Origin: Runella sp. MFBS21
Lineage (GTDB): Bacteria > Bacteroidota > Bacteroidia > Cytophagales > Spirosomataceae
NCBI RefSeq assembly: GCF_029433105.1
Contig: NZ_JARNTW010000013.1
Location: 124,001 to 188,000, forward strand
Length of the DNA stretch: 64,000 bases
Direction of reading: 5' to 3'
Every line of letters begins with the position of its first letter. Position 1 is the first letter of the stretch. Shown here in pieces: positions 43,693-51,191 of the stretch. The notes beneath the pieces were generated by a model. The model was not told where the DNA came from, made no database searches, and worked only from the letters and a program-made list of their open reading frames with translations. The position numbers and the translations under genes were made by a program.

Positions 43693-45210
43693 ATGAGATA
43701 CATCGAAATAATGGATACGACACTCCGCGACGGTGAACAGACCAGCGGGGTGTCTTTTTCGGCTTCGGAGAAACTGGCTTTGGCACAGTTGCTCCTTACG
43801 GAAGTCAAAGTGAATCGTATTGAAATTGCTTCGGCGCGGGTATCGGCGGGGGAGCTAAAAGCAGTACAAAAAATTACGAAGTGGGCACAAGAAAATGGCT
43901 ACATCGACAAGGTAGAAGTACTTACGTTTGTCGATGGCGAAGCTTCTATTGATTGGATGCTTGAGTCGGGAGCAAAAGTGATGAACCTCCTCACCAAAGG
44001 GTCGCTCAATCACTTGACGCACCAACTCAAAAAAACACCCGAAGCGCACTTTGCTGACATCCAAAAAGTAATCGAATTGGCACAATCGAAAGGAATTTCG
44101 GCCAATGTTTACCTCGAAGATTGGAGCAATGGAATGCGTAATTCACCCGAATATGTATTCCAATTCCTTGATTTTCTGACTACCCAGCCGATTCTACGAG
44201 TGTTGCTTCCCGATACGTTAGGTGTACTGACTCCTGCCGAATCGTATTCGTACATCAAGTCGATTGTGGAACGCTACTCCAATCACCACTTCGATTTTCA
44301 CGCGCACAACGACTATGACCTCGGCATCGCCAACGTCATGGAAGCCGTGCGGGCAGGTGCGCATGGGCTACACTTGACCGTCAATGGCATGGGTGAACGC
44401 GCAGGCAATGCCCCATTGGCCAGTGCCATTGCGGTTTTGAAAGACTTCATGCCAGAAGTGGAAACAGGCGTAGTGGAAGAGTCGTTGTTTTCGGTGAGTA
44501 AAATCGTTGAAACTTTCTCGGGGCTGCGTATTCCTGCCAATAAACCTATTGTTGGGGATAACGTCTTTACCCAAACGGCGGGTATTCACGCCGACGGCGA
44601 CAAGAAAAATAACCTCTATTTCAACGAGTTGATGCCTGAGCGTTTTGGACGAAAGCGTTCGTATGCCTTGGGAAAAACCTCGGGCAAGGCCAATATCGAG
44701 AATAACCTTCGCGAATTGGGCATCAAACTTTCTGACGAAGACCTCAAAAAAGTAACGCAGCGTATCATCGAACTCGGTGACCGCAAAGAAGTAGTGACGC
44801 AGGAAGACCTGCCGTACATTATTTCGGACGTGTTGGACACCAATGCGATTGAGTTTAAGATTGAGATTCTCAATTATGTTCTGACGCACTCCAAAGACCT
44901 TCGCCCTTCGGCTACGCTCAAGCTCAAAATTGAGGACGAGACGTTTGAAGAAAATGCCCAAGGCGATGGTCAATACGATGCGTTTATGAATGCATTGAAG
45001 AAGATTTACGCTAAGAAAAGCCTTGAACTTCCTTTGCTGACCGACTACGCCGTCCGTATCCCAACGGGTGGAAAAACCGATGCCCTTTGCGAAACGGTCA
45101 TTACGTGGAATTGGAACGCCAAAGAATTCAAGACCAGAGGCTTAGACTCCGACCAAACGGTTTCGGCCATCAAAGCCACTCAAAAAATGCTGAACTTGAT
45201 TTCGCTTTAA
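43693..45210 (+). CDS. 2-isopropylmalate synthase / citramalate synthase family enzyme
   Basis: 505-residue acyl-CoA condensing enzyme of the HMGL-like TIM-barrel family. EIMDTTLRDGEQTSGVSFSASEKLALAQLLL has the metal Asp and catalytic Arg, HFDFHAHNDYDLGIANVMEAVRAGAHGLHLTVNGMGERAGNAPL the metal histidines and the GxGERxGN signature. A LeuA dimer/regulatory domain is at the C-terminus (residues about 370-500). Its place between leuD and leuB favours leucine synthesis (LeuA). The RxxExA...RVS substrate region and its divergence from classical LeuA leave a citramalate synthase (CimA) role possible. Starts 5 bp after leuD. Confidence 0.85.
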   Translation: MRYIEIMDTTLRDGEQTSGVSFSASEKLALAQLLLTEVKVNRIEIASARVSAGELKAVQKITKWAQENGYIDKVEVLTFVDGEASIDWMLESGAKVMNLLTKGSLNHLTHQLKKTPEAHFADIQKVIELAQSKGISANVYLEDWSNGMRNSPEYVFQFLDFLTTQPILRVLLPDTLGVLTPAESYSYIKSIVERYSNHHFDFHAHNDYDLGIANVMEAVRAGAHGLHLTVNGMGERAGNAPLASAIAVLKDFMPEVETGVVEESLFSVSKIVETFSGLRIPANKPIVGDNVFTQTAGIHADGDKKNNLYFNELMPERFGRKRSYALGKTSGKANIENNLRELGIKLSDEDLKKVTQRIIELGDRKEVVTQEDLPYIISDVLDTNAIEFKIEILNYVLTHSKDLRPSATLKLKIEDETFEENAQGDGQYDAFMNALKKIYAKKSLELPLLTDYAVRIPTGGKTDALCETVITWNWNAKEFKTRGLDSDQTVSAIKATQKMLNLISL

Positions 45211-45223
45211 AAGACAATTGATT

Positions 45224-45242
45224 AACCACAAAGGACTCAAAG
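45224..45242. repeat. Inverted repeat, left flank of the GxxExxY gene
   Basis: AACCACAAAGGACTCAAAG. Its reverse complement matches 45653-45671 at 15 of 19 positions. The gene start codon lies 2 bp inside it. Confidence 0.6.
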
Positions 45243-45243
45243 A

Positions 45244-45621
45244 ATGGCACAAAGTTCACAAAGTATAGATTACCAAATTGTCGGGTGCGCCTTAGAGGTT
45301 CACAAAGCACTTGGGCCTGGACTTCTGGAAAGTGCTTACAAAGAGTGTCTTTTTTATAAACTCAAACAATCAGGGCTATGGGTTGAAAAAGAGAAGCCAA
45401 TGCTTTTGGTTTTTGAAGAAGTCAAATTAGACTGTGGTTATCGTCTTGATTTATTGGTAGAAAACAGCGTCGTGGTAGAGCTTAAAGCAGTAGAAGCCCT
45501 GAACGATGTTCATTTAGCCCAAATTCTAACCTATATGCGTTTGGGACATTTTAAATTAGGTTTACTCATCAACTTCAATGTCGCAAGATTAAAAGAGGGA
45601 ATCAAACGAGTCATTCTTTGA
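45244..45621 (+). CDS. GxxExxY protein (PD-(D/E)XK nuclease-like)
   Basis: 125 residues. IVGCALEVHKALGPGLLESAYKECLFYKL contains the name-giving G-x-x-E-x-x-Y, followed by LDCGYRLDLLVENSVVVELKAVEALNDVHLAQILTYMRLGHFKLGLLINFNV, a D...E-x-K pattern as in PD-(D/E)XK nucleases. The family is widespread in Bacteroidota as isolated genes, with function unproven. Here it is bracketed by inverted repeats between leuA and leuB, a second single-gene cassette in the leucine genes. Start codon chosen as the first ATG after the left repeat. Confidence 0.9.
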   Translation: MAQSSQSIDYQIVGCALEVHKALGPGLLESAYKECLFYKLKQSGLWVEKEKPMLLVFEEVKLDCGYRLDLLVENSVVVELKAVEALNDVHLAQILTYMRLGHFKLGLLINFNVARLKEGIKRVIL

Positions 45622-45652
45622 GACCTTTACGGCCCGCCGCTGCGGTGCAATT

Positions 45653-45671
45653 CTTTGTGCTCATTGTGGTT
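45653..45671. repeat. Inverted repeat, right flank of the GxxExxY gene
   Basis: CTTTGTGCTCATTGTGGTT, the imperfect inverse of 45224-45242. It lies 17 bp before the leuB ATG. A GC-rich patch GCCCGCCGCTGCGG precedes it. Confidence 0.6.
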
Positions 45672-45688
45672 TATTTTTTACTAAGTAA

Positions 45689-46762
45689 ATGGCAAAAAAA
45701 CACATCCTTATCGTACCCGGTGATGGAATCGGGCAAGAAGTTACCACGGTTGGTAAACAAGTACTAGACCGTATCGCCGAAAAATTCGGCCATGAATTTA
45801 CCTACGACGAAGCCCTCATCGGCCACGTAGCCATCGAAGCCACGGGCGACCCGCTTCCTGAAGAAACGCTCGTAAAAATGCGGGCTTCGGACGCCATCTT
45901 GTTTGGTGCCGTAGGTCACCCAAAATACGACAACGACCCTTCGGCCAAAGTACGCCCTGAACAAGGTTTGTTGAAAATGCGGAAAGAACTTGGCTTGTAC
46001 GCCAACCTTCGTCCTATCAAGTTGTTTGACGAGTTGTTGGAAGCCTCAAGTATCAAACCGGAAATCCTAAAAGGCAGCGATATTCTCTTCTTCCGCGAAT
46101 TGACGGGCGACGTGTATTTTGGAAAACGTGAGCGCCTCGACGACGGCAACACGGCTTACGACACCATGATTTATAGCAAATACGAAGTAGAGCGCATTGC
46201 CCGTAAAGCATTTGAAGCTGCTCGTACGCGTAGCAAAAAATTGATGTCGGTTGATAAAGCTAACGTATTGGAATCGAGTCGTTTGTGGCGCGAAGTGATT
46301 CAAAAAATCGCTCCCGAATATCCTGACGTTGAGGTAGAGCACCAATTCATTGACGCCGCCGCCATGTTGCTCATCAAAGACCCGCGTCGTTTTGACGTAG
46401 TGGTAACGGGTAACCTTTTCGGTGATATTTTGACCGACGAAGCCAGCCAAATCGCAGGTTCGATGGGTATGTTGGCCTCGGCCTCGGTAGGCGATAGCAC
46501 GGGCGTTTATGAGCCTATCCACGGTTCGGCGCACGACATTACGGGCAAAGGCGTAGCCAATCCGTTGGCTTCGGTACTTTCGGCAGCGTTGTTGTTGGAT
46601 ATTTCGTTTGGCCTAAAAGCTGAAGCAGACGCCATCATCGCAGCGGTTGATAAAGTATTGAAAGATGGTTTTCGCACGCGTGACATCGCCAACAGCGAAA
46701 CTCCAGCCGACAAAATCCTCGGCACCGACGCCATGGGCGCAGAGTTGTTGAAGCATTTGTAG
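45689..46762 (+). CDS. leuB: 3-isopropylmalate dehydrogenase
   Basis: NAD-dependent oxidative decarboxylase of leucine synthesis. 357 residues: HILIVPGDGIGQEVTTVGKQVL, LFGAVGHPKYDNDP, RKELGLYANLRPIKLF, FFRELTGDVYFGKRE, DKANVLESSRLWREV, GNLFGDILTDEASQIAGSMGMLASASVG, EPIHGSAHDITGKGVANPLASVLSAALLL. Full length. It is the last recognisable biosynthetic gene of the locus. A hairpin that may end the operon follows within 80 bp. Confidence 0.96.
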   Translation: MAKKHILIVPGDGIGQEVTTVGKQVLDRIAEKFGHEFTYDEALIGHVAIEATGDPLPEETLVKMRASDAILFGAVGHPKYDNDPSAKVRPEQGLLKMRKELGLYANLRPIKLFDELLEASSIKPEILKGSDILFFRELTGDVYFGKRERLDDGNTAYDTMIYSKYEVERIARKAFEAARTRSKKLMSVDKANVLESSRLWREVIQKIAPEYPDVEVEHQFIDAAAMLLIKDPRRFDVVVTGNLFGDILTDEASQIAGSMGMLASASVGDSTGVYEPIHGSAHDITGKGVANPLASVLSAALLLDISFGLKAEADAIIAAVDKVLKDGFRTRDIANSETPADKILGTDAMGAELLKHL

Positions 46763-46765
46763 AAT

Positions 46766-46843
46766 CAATGATTCAAACGATTAGAAACCTACTAACAAAG
46801 CCCCATATAGCCATCGTTTGGACGGTGGTTATTTTGGGGCTTT
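46766..46843 (+). repeat. Direct repeat copy 1 (78 bp) with terminator-like hairpin
   Basis: Begins CAATGATTCAAACGATTA and includes a long hairpin: AAAGCCCC (46797-46804) with GGGGCTTT (46836-46843), and inner CCATCG/CGGTGG. Nearly identical to 47519-47596 (about two substitutions and a one-base gap). The copy lies 4 bp after the leuB stop and probably acts as the operon terminator. It also starts a 25-codon frame cut short compared with copy 2. Confidence 0.85.
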
Positions 46844-46855
46844 GATAATAATCAT

Positions 46856-47220
46856 TTAAAAAGGCAGCTGTCTAATCCTAATCTTACGGTCATCTACAGT
46901 AACAGTGGCTCCAGTTTCAAGATAAGGAAGTAGTTCTGATAAGTGGTCTTCGACAAATGACTCTAAAAACGCTTTACTCATTTTTGAAGTTCTGAATGTT
47001 AATACAGAAGGCTTAGGTTCATTGTTTAGAGCTGCAATCGAGAAAAATCTAAATCGAAAGTTACAATAATGAAACCATTTTCCTGAGCAAATACCCTTAT
47101 GATATCATCAGGAGTGTTGGTTAATCCATAATCAGAAACATGGAAACCTTCGTGATTATTGTCAATACAAAATACTTCACTGTAGTACGAAGGGAGATTT
47201 TCGTCTAGGAGAAACTTCAT
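46856..47220 (-). pseudogene. Frameshifted DUF5615 (PIN-like) toxin gene
   Basis: The first 64 codons give MKFLLDENLPSYYSEVFCIDNNHEGFHVSDYGLTNTPDDII...IIVTFDLDFSRL, the DUF5615 N-terminal half with its conserved aspartates, then a stop at 47026. In the -1 frame the same strand continues without a break as AALNNEPKPSVLTFRTSKMSKAFLESFVEDHLSELLPYLETG to a TAA at 46856. This is the expected C-terminal half (family length about 115-120). One missing base near 47030-47034 explains the break. Either the gene is dead or the sequence has an error. It overlaps the DUF433 gene by 4 bp. Confidence 0.85.
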
Positions 47221-47453
47221 GCTGCTTTCATAGGAATGTAAATTTCCTGTATGCGCTGCGATGCAAACATAATTGCCTCGTTAATAGCCGTTTCCGACAA
47301 CTGGGGAAAAGCCACAAGTAAATCTCCAACCGACATCCCACCAGCAATATGTGCCAAAATAGATGATACCGTAATACGCGTATCTTTGATGCGTGGTAAA
47401 CCTTGACAGATGCCTACATCAGCAACGATATAAGTGAAATTAGTAATTTGCAT
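47217..47453 (-). CDS. DUF433 family antitoxin-like protein
   Basis: 78 residues: TYIVADVGICQGLPRIKDTRITVSSILAHIAGGMSVGDLLVAFPQLSETAINEAIMFASQRIQEI, the compact HTH fold of DUF433. The family commonly pairs with DUF5615 PIN-like proteins as a VapBC-like toxin-antitoxin module, exactly as here, with the antitoxin first and a 4-bp ATGA overlap. The gene is intact although its toxin partner is frameshifted. Confidence 0.9.
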   Translation of the reverse strand: MQITNFTYIVADVGICQGLPRIKDTRITVSSILAHIAGGMSVGDLLVAFPQLSETAINEAIMFASQRIQEIYIPMKAA

Positions 47454-47518
47454 AGCTATTTTCTGATGTATTTATTTTCAAAGTTAGGTAGTTAAAATCA
47501 ATTTGGCAAATCTGAACA

Positions 47519-47596
47519 CAATGATTCAAACGATTAAAAACCTACTAACAAAGCCCCATATAGCCATCGTTTGGACGGTGGTTATGTGGGGCTTTT
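47519..47596 (+). repeat. Direct repeat copy 2 (78 bp)
   Basis: Near-identical to 46766-46843. The two copies bracket the DUF433/DUF5615 module, with 675 bp between them. Confidence 0.85.
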
Positions 47597-47685
47597 CTCT
47601 ATTCTACGCCAAGAAATACCCGACGATAGGGATTCTGACCAACTCCCTTATTTTAAAGCACTGCGTTAACTACATTGCCCAGTAG
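47521..47685 (+). CDS. Small hydrophobic protein, hypothetical
   Basis: 54 codons: MIQTIKNLLTKPHIAIVWTVVMWGF then SLFYAKKYPTIGILTNSLI. One possible membrane helix at about 13-30. Its first 25 codons are repeated after leuB (46769), where the frame stops early. The ancestral gene may have followed leuB directly and been split by the insertion. It could also be chance coding across a terminator. No family recognised. Confidence 0.35.
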   Translation: MIQTIKNLLTKPHIAIVWTVVMWGFSLFYAKKYPTIGILTNSLILKHCVNYIAQ

Positions 47686-47731
47686 ATTTGGGGAAAATAC
47701 AATCTTACTAAGGCACTGAGAGATACAGGAA

Positions 47732-48001
47732 TCATACCTCGTTGGGTTGTAATAACCTCGACTTAATAATAAAACGCACCCCCATTGGTATTTCTAACGA
47801 AAAACTAGCCCCTCGTCCTGGTACTACGTCGAGGGTTAAGTGCGTGTGTTTCCAGTACTCAAACTGGTCGCGCGACATGTAAAAATCGCAGCCGTGAATT
47901 TCGCCTAGTTTTATATCGGTTTCGTTCAACATCAACTCCCCCACCTCAAAACACATCGGAGCTGAGCCATCGCAGCAACCGCCACTTTGGTGAAACATCA
48001 A
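47732..48001 (-). CDS. DUF779 family protein, apparently missing its start
   Basis: The body is MFHQSGGCCDGSAPMCFEVGELMLNETDIKLGEIHGCDFYMSRDQFEYWKHTHLTLDVVPGRGASFSLEIPMGVRF, a clear DUF779 protein with the CC...C cluster. Family members are about 110-130 residues and begin some 25 residues earlier. In-frame sequence upstream still reads RAERVINTLRAKYGAL, then hits a TAA at 48047-48049. No ATG, GTG or TTG lies between that stop and the TTG at 48001. The gene is either 5'-truncated, started at a rare codon, or dead. DUF779 genes usually follow aldehyde dehydrogenase genes; here an IS110-type element separates it from one. Confidence 0.75.
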   Translation of the reverse strand: MMFHQSGGCCDGSAPMCFEVGELMLNETDIKLGEIHGCDFYMSRDQFEYWKHTHLTLDVVPGRGASFSLEIPMGVRFIIKSRLLQPNEV

Positions 48002-48129
48002 CGCACCGTACTTGGCGCGGAGCGTGTTAATGACCCGCTCCGCCCTTTAGATTTGCACTTTGATTATTTATAATAAAAACTGTTATTACTGTAAGTTTTC
48101 TTTTTGCTACTTTTTCTTTTGTTGAAATG

Positions 48130-48320
48130 TGGATAAGTAGGAAATTTACAGTAAAACTAACCAATCGGTGGCGACACATTTACCGTACGCCAAGGCTGAT
48201 TACCTATGCAGCGATTCAATCCGCCACCGATTTTTTTTCCTTAGTGACCATATAACAATTCGAGCTAATTACTCATTATTAAGGACTGAGTCGATGGGTT
48301 AAAATTGGTTAGTGTTATCC
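48130..48320 (+). ncRNA. Candidate bridge RNA of the IS110 element
   Basis: The 5' end of the element folds convincingly. A long-range pairing of 48152-48165 with 48304-48317 (ACTAACCAAT/ATTGGTTAGT core) encloses two stem-loops. Loop 1 is an 11-bp perfect stem AATCGGTGGCG (48163-48173) / CGCCACCGATT (48222-48232) around 48 nt, followed by T8. Loop 2 is ACTCA (48271-48275) / TGAGT (48287-48291). IS110-family recombinases are known to use a bridge RNA with target- and donor-binding loops from a non-coding end of the element. Assigning the two loops to those roles is inference. Confidence 0.55.
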
Positions 48321-48341
48321 ACAAATTTATTATAAAAACAC

Positions 48342-49385
48342 ATGCAAAACAACACTAAGTATTTCATCGGAATCGATGTTTCTAAGCCATTTTTTGATGC
48401 CGCTTTGATGACTATAGTTAATCATCAAAAACAAGCAATAGAATCCTCTCACTTTGACAATACTGAGCTTGGATTAAAAACTTTTGAAAAATGGTTGAAA
48501 AAACACAAAGTTAGTTTTGATGAAAATACAGTACTTGTCATCGAAAATACGGGTATATATCATCGCTTACTTTGGGCATTTTGCAATAAAATCGGTTTAC
48601 AAATACACATTGGTAATGCTGCACACATCAAATGGAGTTTTGGCATAGCCAGAGGTAAAAACGATAAAATTGATGCCATAAGATTATGTAAATATGCTTG
48701 TAAGGAGTCAGATGAGCTTAAAATGAGTCAAGCATTGAATCCTAAATTAATGGAACTGAAAGATCTTCAGACATCTCGAACAAGGTTGTTAAGTCAAAAA
48801 AATGCCAATGAAACCTATTTGAAAGAACTTAAAGAAGTCAATGACAAAACAACACAAAAAGCCTTGGAGCAAGTCTATAAGACAGCTATTGAGGGTTTAA
48901 AAAAGTCAATATCTGCCATAGAAAAACTGATAAAAGACTTAATTAAAGCAGATAATACCCTGCAAAAAAGCTATGATTTATTACTATCAGTGCCAGGCAT
49001 CGGCAATATTACCGCCATTTATTTGATAGTTTGTACCAACAACTTTGCAGGAAATATTTCAGGTAAACAACTGGCTTCTTATGCAGGTGTAGCCCCTTTT
49101 GGAAACTCCAGCGGTACAAGTATCAAGAAGTCCGAAAAAGTCCATAAAATGGCAAACAAAGAACTGAAAAAAATATTACACATGGGAGCGATGTCAGTCA
49201 TACATTGTAACTCAGAAATGAAACAGTATTACGAACGAAAAACAGCAGAAGGCAAACATGCCCTGAGTGTCATAAATGCTGTAAAAAACAAGTTGGTTTT
49301 AAGAGCTGTGGCGGTAATAAAAAGTCAAGCCCCTTATGTGGATAACTTTGTAAAATCCGAACAAATAATTGAAAATGCCGCCTGA
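48342..49385 (+). CDS. IS110-family transposase (DEDD recombinase)
   Basis: 347 residues. The N-terminal RuvC-like DEDD domain has YFIGIDVSKPFFDAAL (D11), TVLVIENTGIYHRLLW (Glu) and GKNDKIDAIRLCKYA (D...D). A coiled-coil (about 130-215) leads to the C-terminal domain SVPGIGNITAIYLI...SYAGVAPFGNSSGTSIKKSEKVHKMANKELKKILHMGAMS, with candidate catalytic serines in NSSGTS. All domains are complete, so the element may be active. AT-rich relative to aldH and leuB. The ATG at 48342 follows an A-rich spacer. Confidence 0.95.
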   Translation: MQNNTKYFIGIDVSKPFFDAALMTIVNHQKQAIESSHFDNTELGLKTFEKWLKKHKVSFDENTVLVIENTGIYHRLLWAFCNKIGLQIHIGNAAHIKWSFGIARGKNDKIDAIRLCKYACKESDELKMSQALNPKLMELKDLQTSRTRLLSQKNANETYLKELKEVNDKTTQKALEQVYKTAIEGLKKSISAIEKLIKDLIKADNTLQKSYDLLLSVPGIGNITAIYLIVCTNNFAGNISGKQLASYAGVAPFGNSSGTSIKKSEKVHKMANKELKKILHMGAMSVIHCNSEMKQYYERKTAEGKHALSVINAVKNKLVLRAVAVIKSQAPYVDNFVKSEQIIENAA

Positions 49386-49451
49386 AAATAATCGAAATTT
49401 TATTTGTAATAACCATAACAATCGCTGCCGTTATTGCGATTCTGGACATGC

Positions 49452-50975
49452 CTAAAAGAACCCTAACTTGTTCTTATCGTACGAAATCAACATATTTTTA
49501 GCCTGACGATAATGGTTCAACATCATCTTGTGCGTCTCGCGGCCAATACCTGATTTCTTGTAGCCACCAAATGGCGCATGTGCTGGATATGCGTGATAGC
49601 AGTTGACCCACACACGACCCGCTTGTACGGCACGAGCAACTTTATACGCTTGGTGCGTGTCGCGCGTCCATACCCCTGCACCGAGGCCATAAAGTGTATC
49701 ATTGGCAATCGCAATCGCTTCTTCTTCCGTTTTGAAGGTGGCTACACACACCACTGGCCCAAAGATTTCTTCTTGGAAAATGCGCATTTTATTATTGCCT
49801 TTAAACAACGTTGGCTTGATATAATACCCACCTTCAAGTCCTTCGTTGTAAGCAGCGCCACCACCCGCCAGCAGCTCCGCACCTTCTTCTTTACCGAGGT
49901 CGATGTAGTGCAAAATCTTTTGGTATTGGTCGTTCGATGCCTGTGCGCCCATCATCGTACTTGGGTCGAGCGGGTGGCCAAGTTTAATGGCGTTAATGCG
50001 CTCAACTACGCGCTCAATAAAGGCATCATAGATAGATTCATCCACCAAAATTCGCGACGGACACGTACATACTTCGCCTTGGTTAAGGGCAAACATCGTG
50101 GCTCCTTCCAAGCACTTATCGAAGAACTCGTCGTCGGCATCCATGATACTTTTGAAGAAGATATTCGGCGATTTTCCACCCAATTCGAGCGTAACAGGAA
50201 TGATATTTTTGGAAGCATACTGCATAATCAGCTGCCCCGTTGTGGTCTCGCCCGTAAACGCAATTTTATTGATACGGGGACTGGATGCCAATGGCTTACC
50301 TGCTTCAATGCCAAAGCCGTTGACAATGTTCAGTACACCCGCTGGCAACAAATCTTGAATCAATTCGGCCAACACCATGATTCCCACAGGCGTTTGTTCG
50401 GCAGGCTTCAACACCACGCAGTTTCCTGCGGCCAAAGCAGGCGCAATTTTCCAAGCGGCCATCAACAACGGAAAATTCCAAGGAATGATTTGCCCAACTA
50501 CGCCAAGTGGTTCGTGCACAATCAACGACAGCGTATTGGAATCCAACTCCGAAGCCGAGCCTTCTTCGGCCCGAATTACGCCCGCAAAATAACGAAAGTG
50601 ATCAATCGCCAAGGGTAAATCAGCGGCTTTAGTTTCGCGAATTGGCTTGCCGTTGTCCCACGTTTCTACACTTGCCAACAGTTCCAAGTTTGCCTCCATC
50701 GCATCCGCAATTTTTAACAAAATGTTGCTTCTCGTCGTCACCGAGCTGTTATTCCACTGCGGAGCGGCGGCCCAAGCAGCGTCCAAAGCCAAGTTAATAT
50801 CCTCTTCGGTCGAACGAGCGACTTTGGTAAACACCTGACCATCAACGGGCGAGGTGGTTTCAAAATATTCGCCTTTAACAGGACTTACCCACTGGCCGCC
50901 AATGAAGTTATCGTAGTGCGTTTTAAAGATGGGCTTCGCCACCAAGTTGTTTTGTTGTGTGATTACAGTTGACAT
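49452..50975 (-). CDS. Aldehyde dehydrogenase (NAD+), AldB/ExaC-like
   Basis: 507-residue ALDH superfamily enzyme oxidising aldehydes to acids. [32 protein letters not shown] (cofactor fold), [13 protein letters not shown], catalytic Glu in [14 protein letters not shown], nucleophile in [15 protein letters not shown], and [13 protein letters not shown]. It resembles acetaldehyde/broad-range enzymes of ethanol catabolism, which are often encoded next to DUF779. The gene is divergent from an AraC-type regulator with paired operator-like repeats between them (51071-51101). A short hairpin AATCGC/GCGATT (49420-49441) lies past the stop. Confidence 0.94.
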   Translation of the reverse strand: MSTVITQQNNLVAKPIFKTHYDNFIGGQWVSPVKGEYFETTSPVDGQVFTKVARSTEEDINLALDAAWAAAPQWNNSSVTTRSNILLKIADAMEANLELLASVETWDNGKPIRETKAADLPLAIDHFRYFAGVIRAEEGSASELDSNTLSLIVHEPLGVVGQIIPWNFPLLMAAWKIAPALAAGNCVVLKPAEQTPVGIMVLAELIQDLLPAGVLNIVNGFGIEAGKPLASSPRINKIAFTGETTTGQLIMQYASKNIIPVTLELGGKSPNIFFKSIMDADDEFFDKCLEGATMFALNQGEVCTCPSRILVDESIYDAFIERVVERINAIKLGHPLDPSTMMGAQASNDQYQKILHYIDLGKEEGAELLAGGGAAYNEGLEGGYYIKPTLFKGNNKMRIFQEEIFGPVVCVATFKTEEEAIAIANDTLYGLGAGVWTRDTHQAYKVARAVQAGRVWVNCYHAYPAHAPFGGYKKSGIGRETHKMMLNHYRQAKNMLISYDKNKLGFF

Positions 50976-51070
50976 CGTTTAAGGGCTTTGTGTTTCAAAA
51001 AGATTTTGCACAAAACAACCTTCAAAAAATCACATTTGATTGACTTATCCTGCTCACCATTTTCCCTATC

Positions 51071-51101
51071 CTATCAACTGATTGCACTATTCTATCAACT
51101 G
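51071..51101. promoter_or_regulatory. Paired direct repeats, probable AraC-type operator
   Basis: CTATCAACTG occurs at 51071-51080 and again at 51092-51101, exactly 21 bp (two helical turns) apart, each followed by [AT]TTG-like sequence. Direct repeats in this phasing are typical operators for AraC-family activators. The site is between the divergent aldehyde dehydrogenase and regulator genes. Confidence 0.6.
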
Positions 51102-51191
51102 TTGTACGATACTACCATTCTATGCGTTTTTGACGTACTTTTAGTATGATTTTAAGAATTAATACAACAAATTCTTTAGCAACAGATCCCC

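Larger units (their letters stand above)
48082..49413 (+). mobile_element. IS110-family insertion sequence
   Basis: Contains one recombinase gene (48342-49385) with about 260 bp of 5' non-coding DNA and a short 3' end. GTTATTAC (48082-48089) and its inverse GTAATAAC (49406-49413) are taken as approximate ends. IS110 elements lack conventional terminal repeats and target duplications, so the limits are provisional. It lies between the aldehyde dehydrogenase gene (3' end 49452) and its usual partner, DUF779. Confidence 0.65.

Noticed and set aside
44368-44973. 201-codon minus-strand frame opposite leuA/cimA
   Set aside because: Antisense shadow; no domain and no upstream signals.
49578-50618. 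346-codon plus-strand frame opposite the aldehyde dehydrogenase gene
   Set aside because: Antisense shadow of a strongly biased gene. Its translation is rich in His, Arg, Phe and Cys with no recognisable domain, whereas the other strand encodes a complete ALDH.
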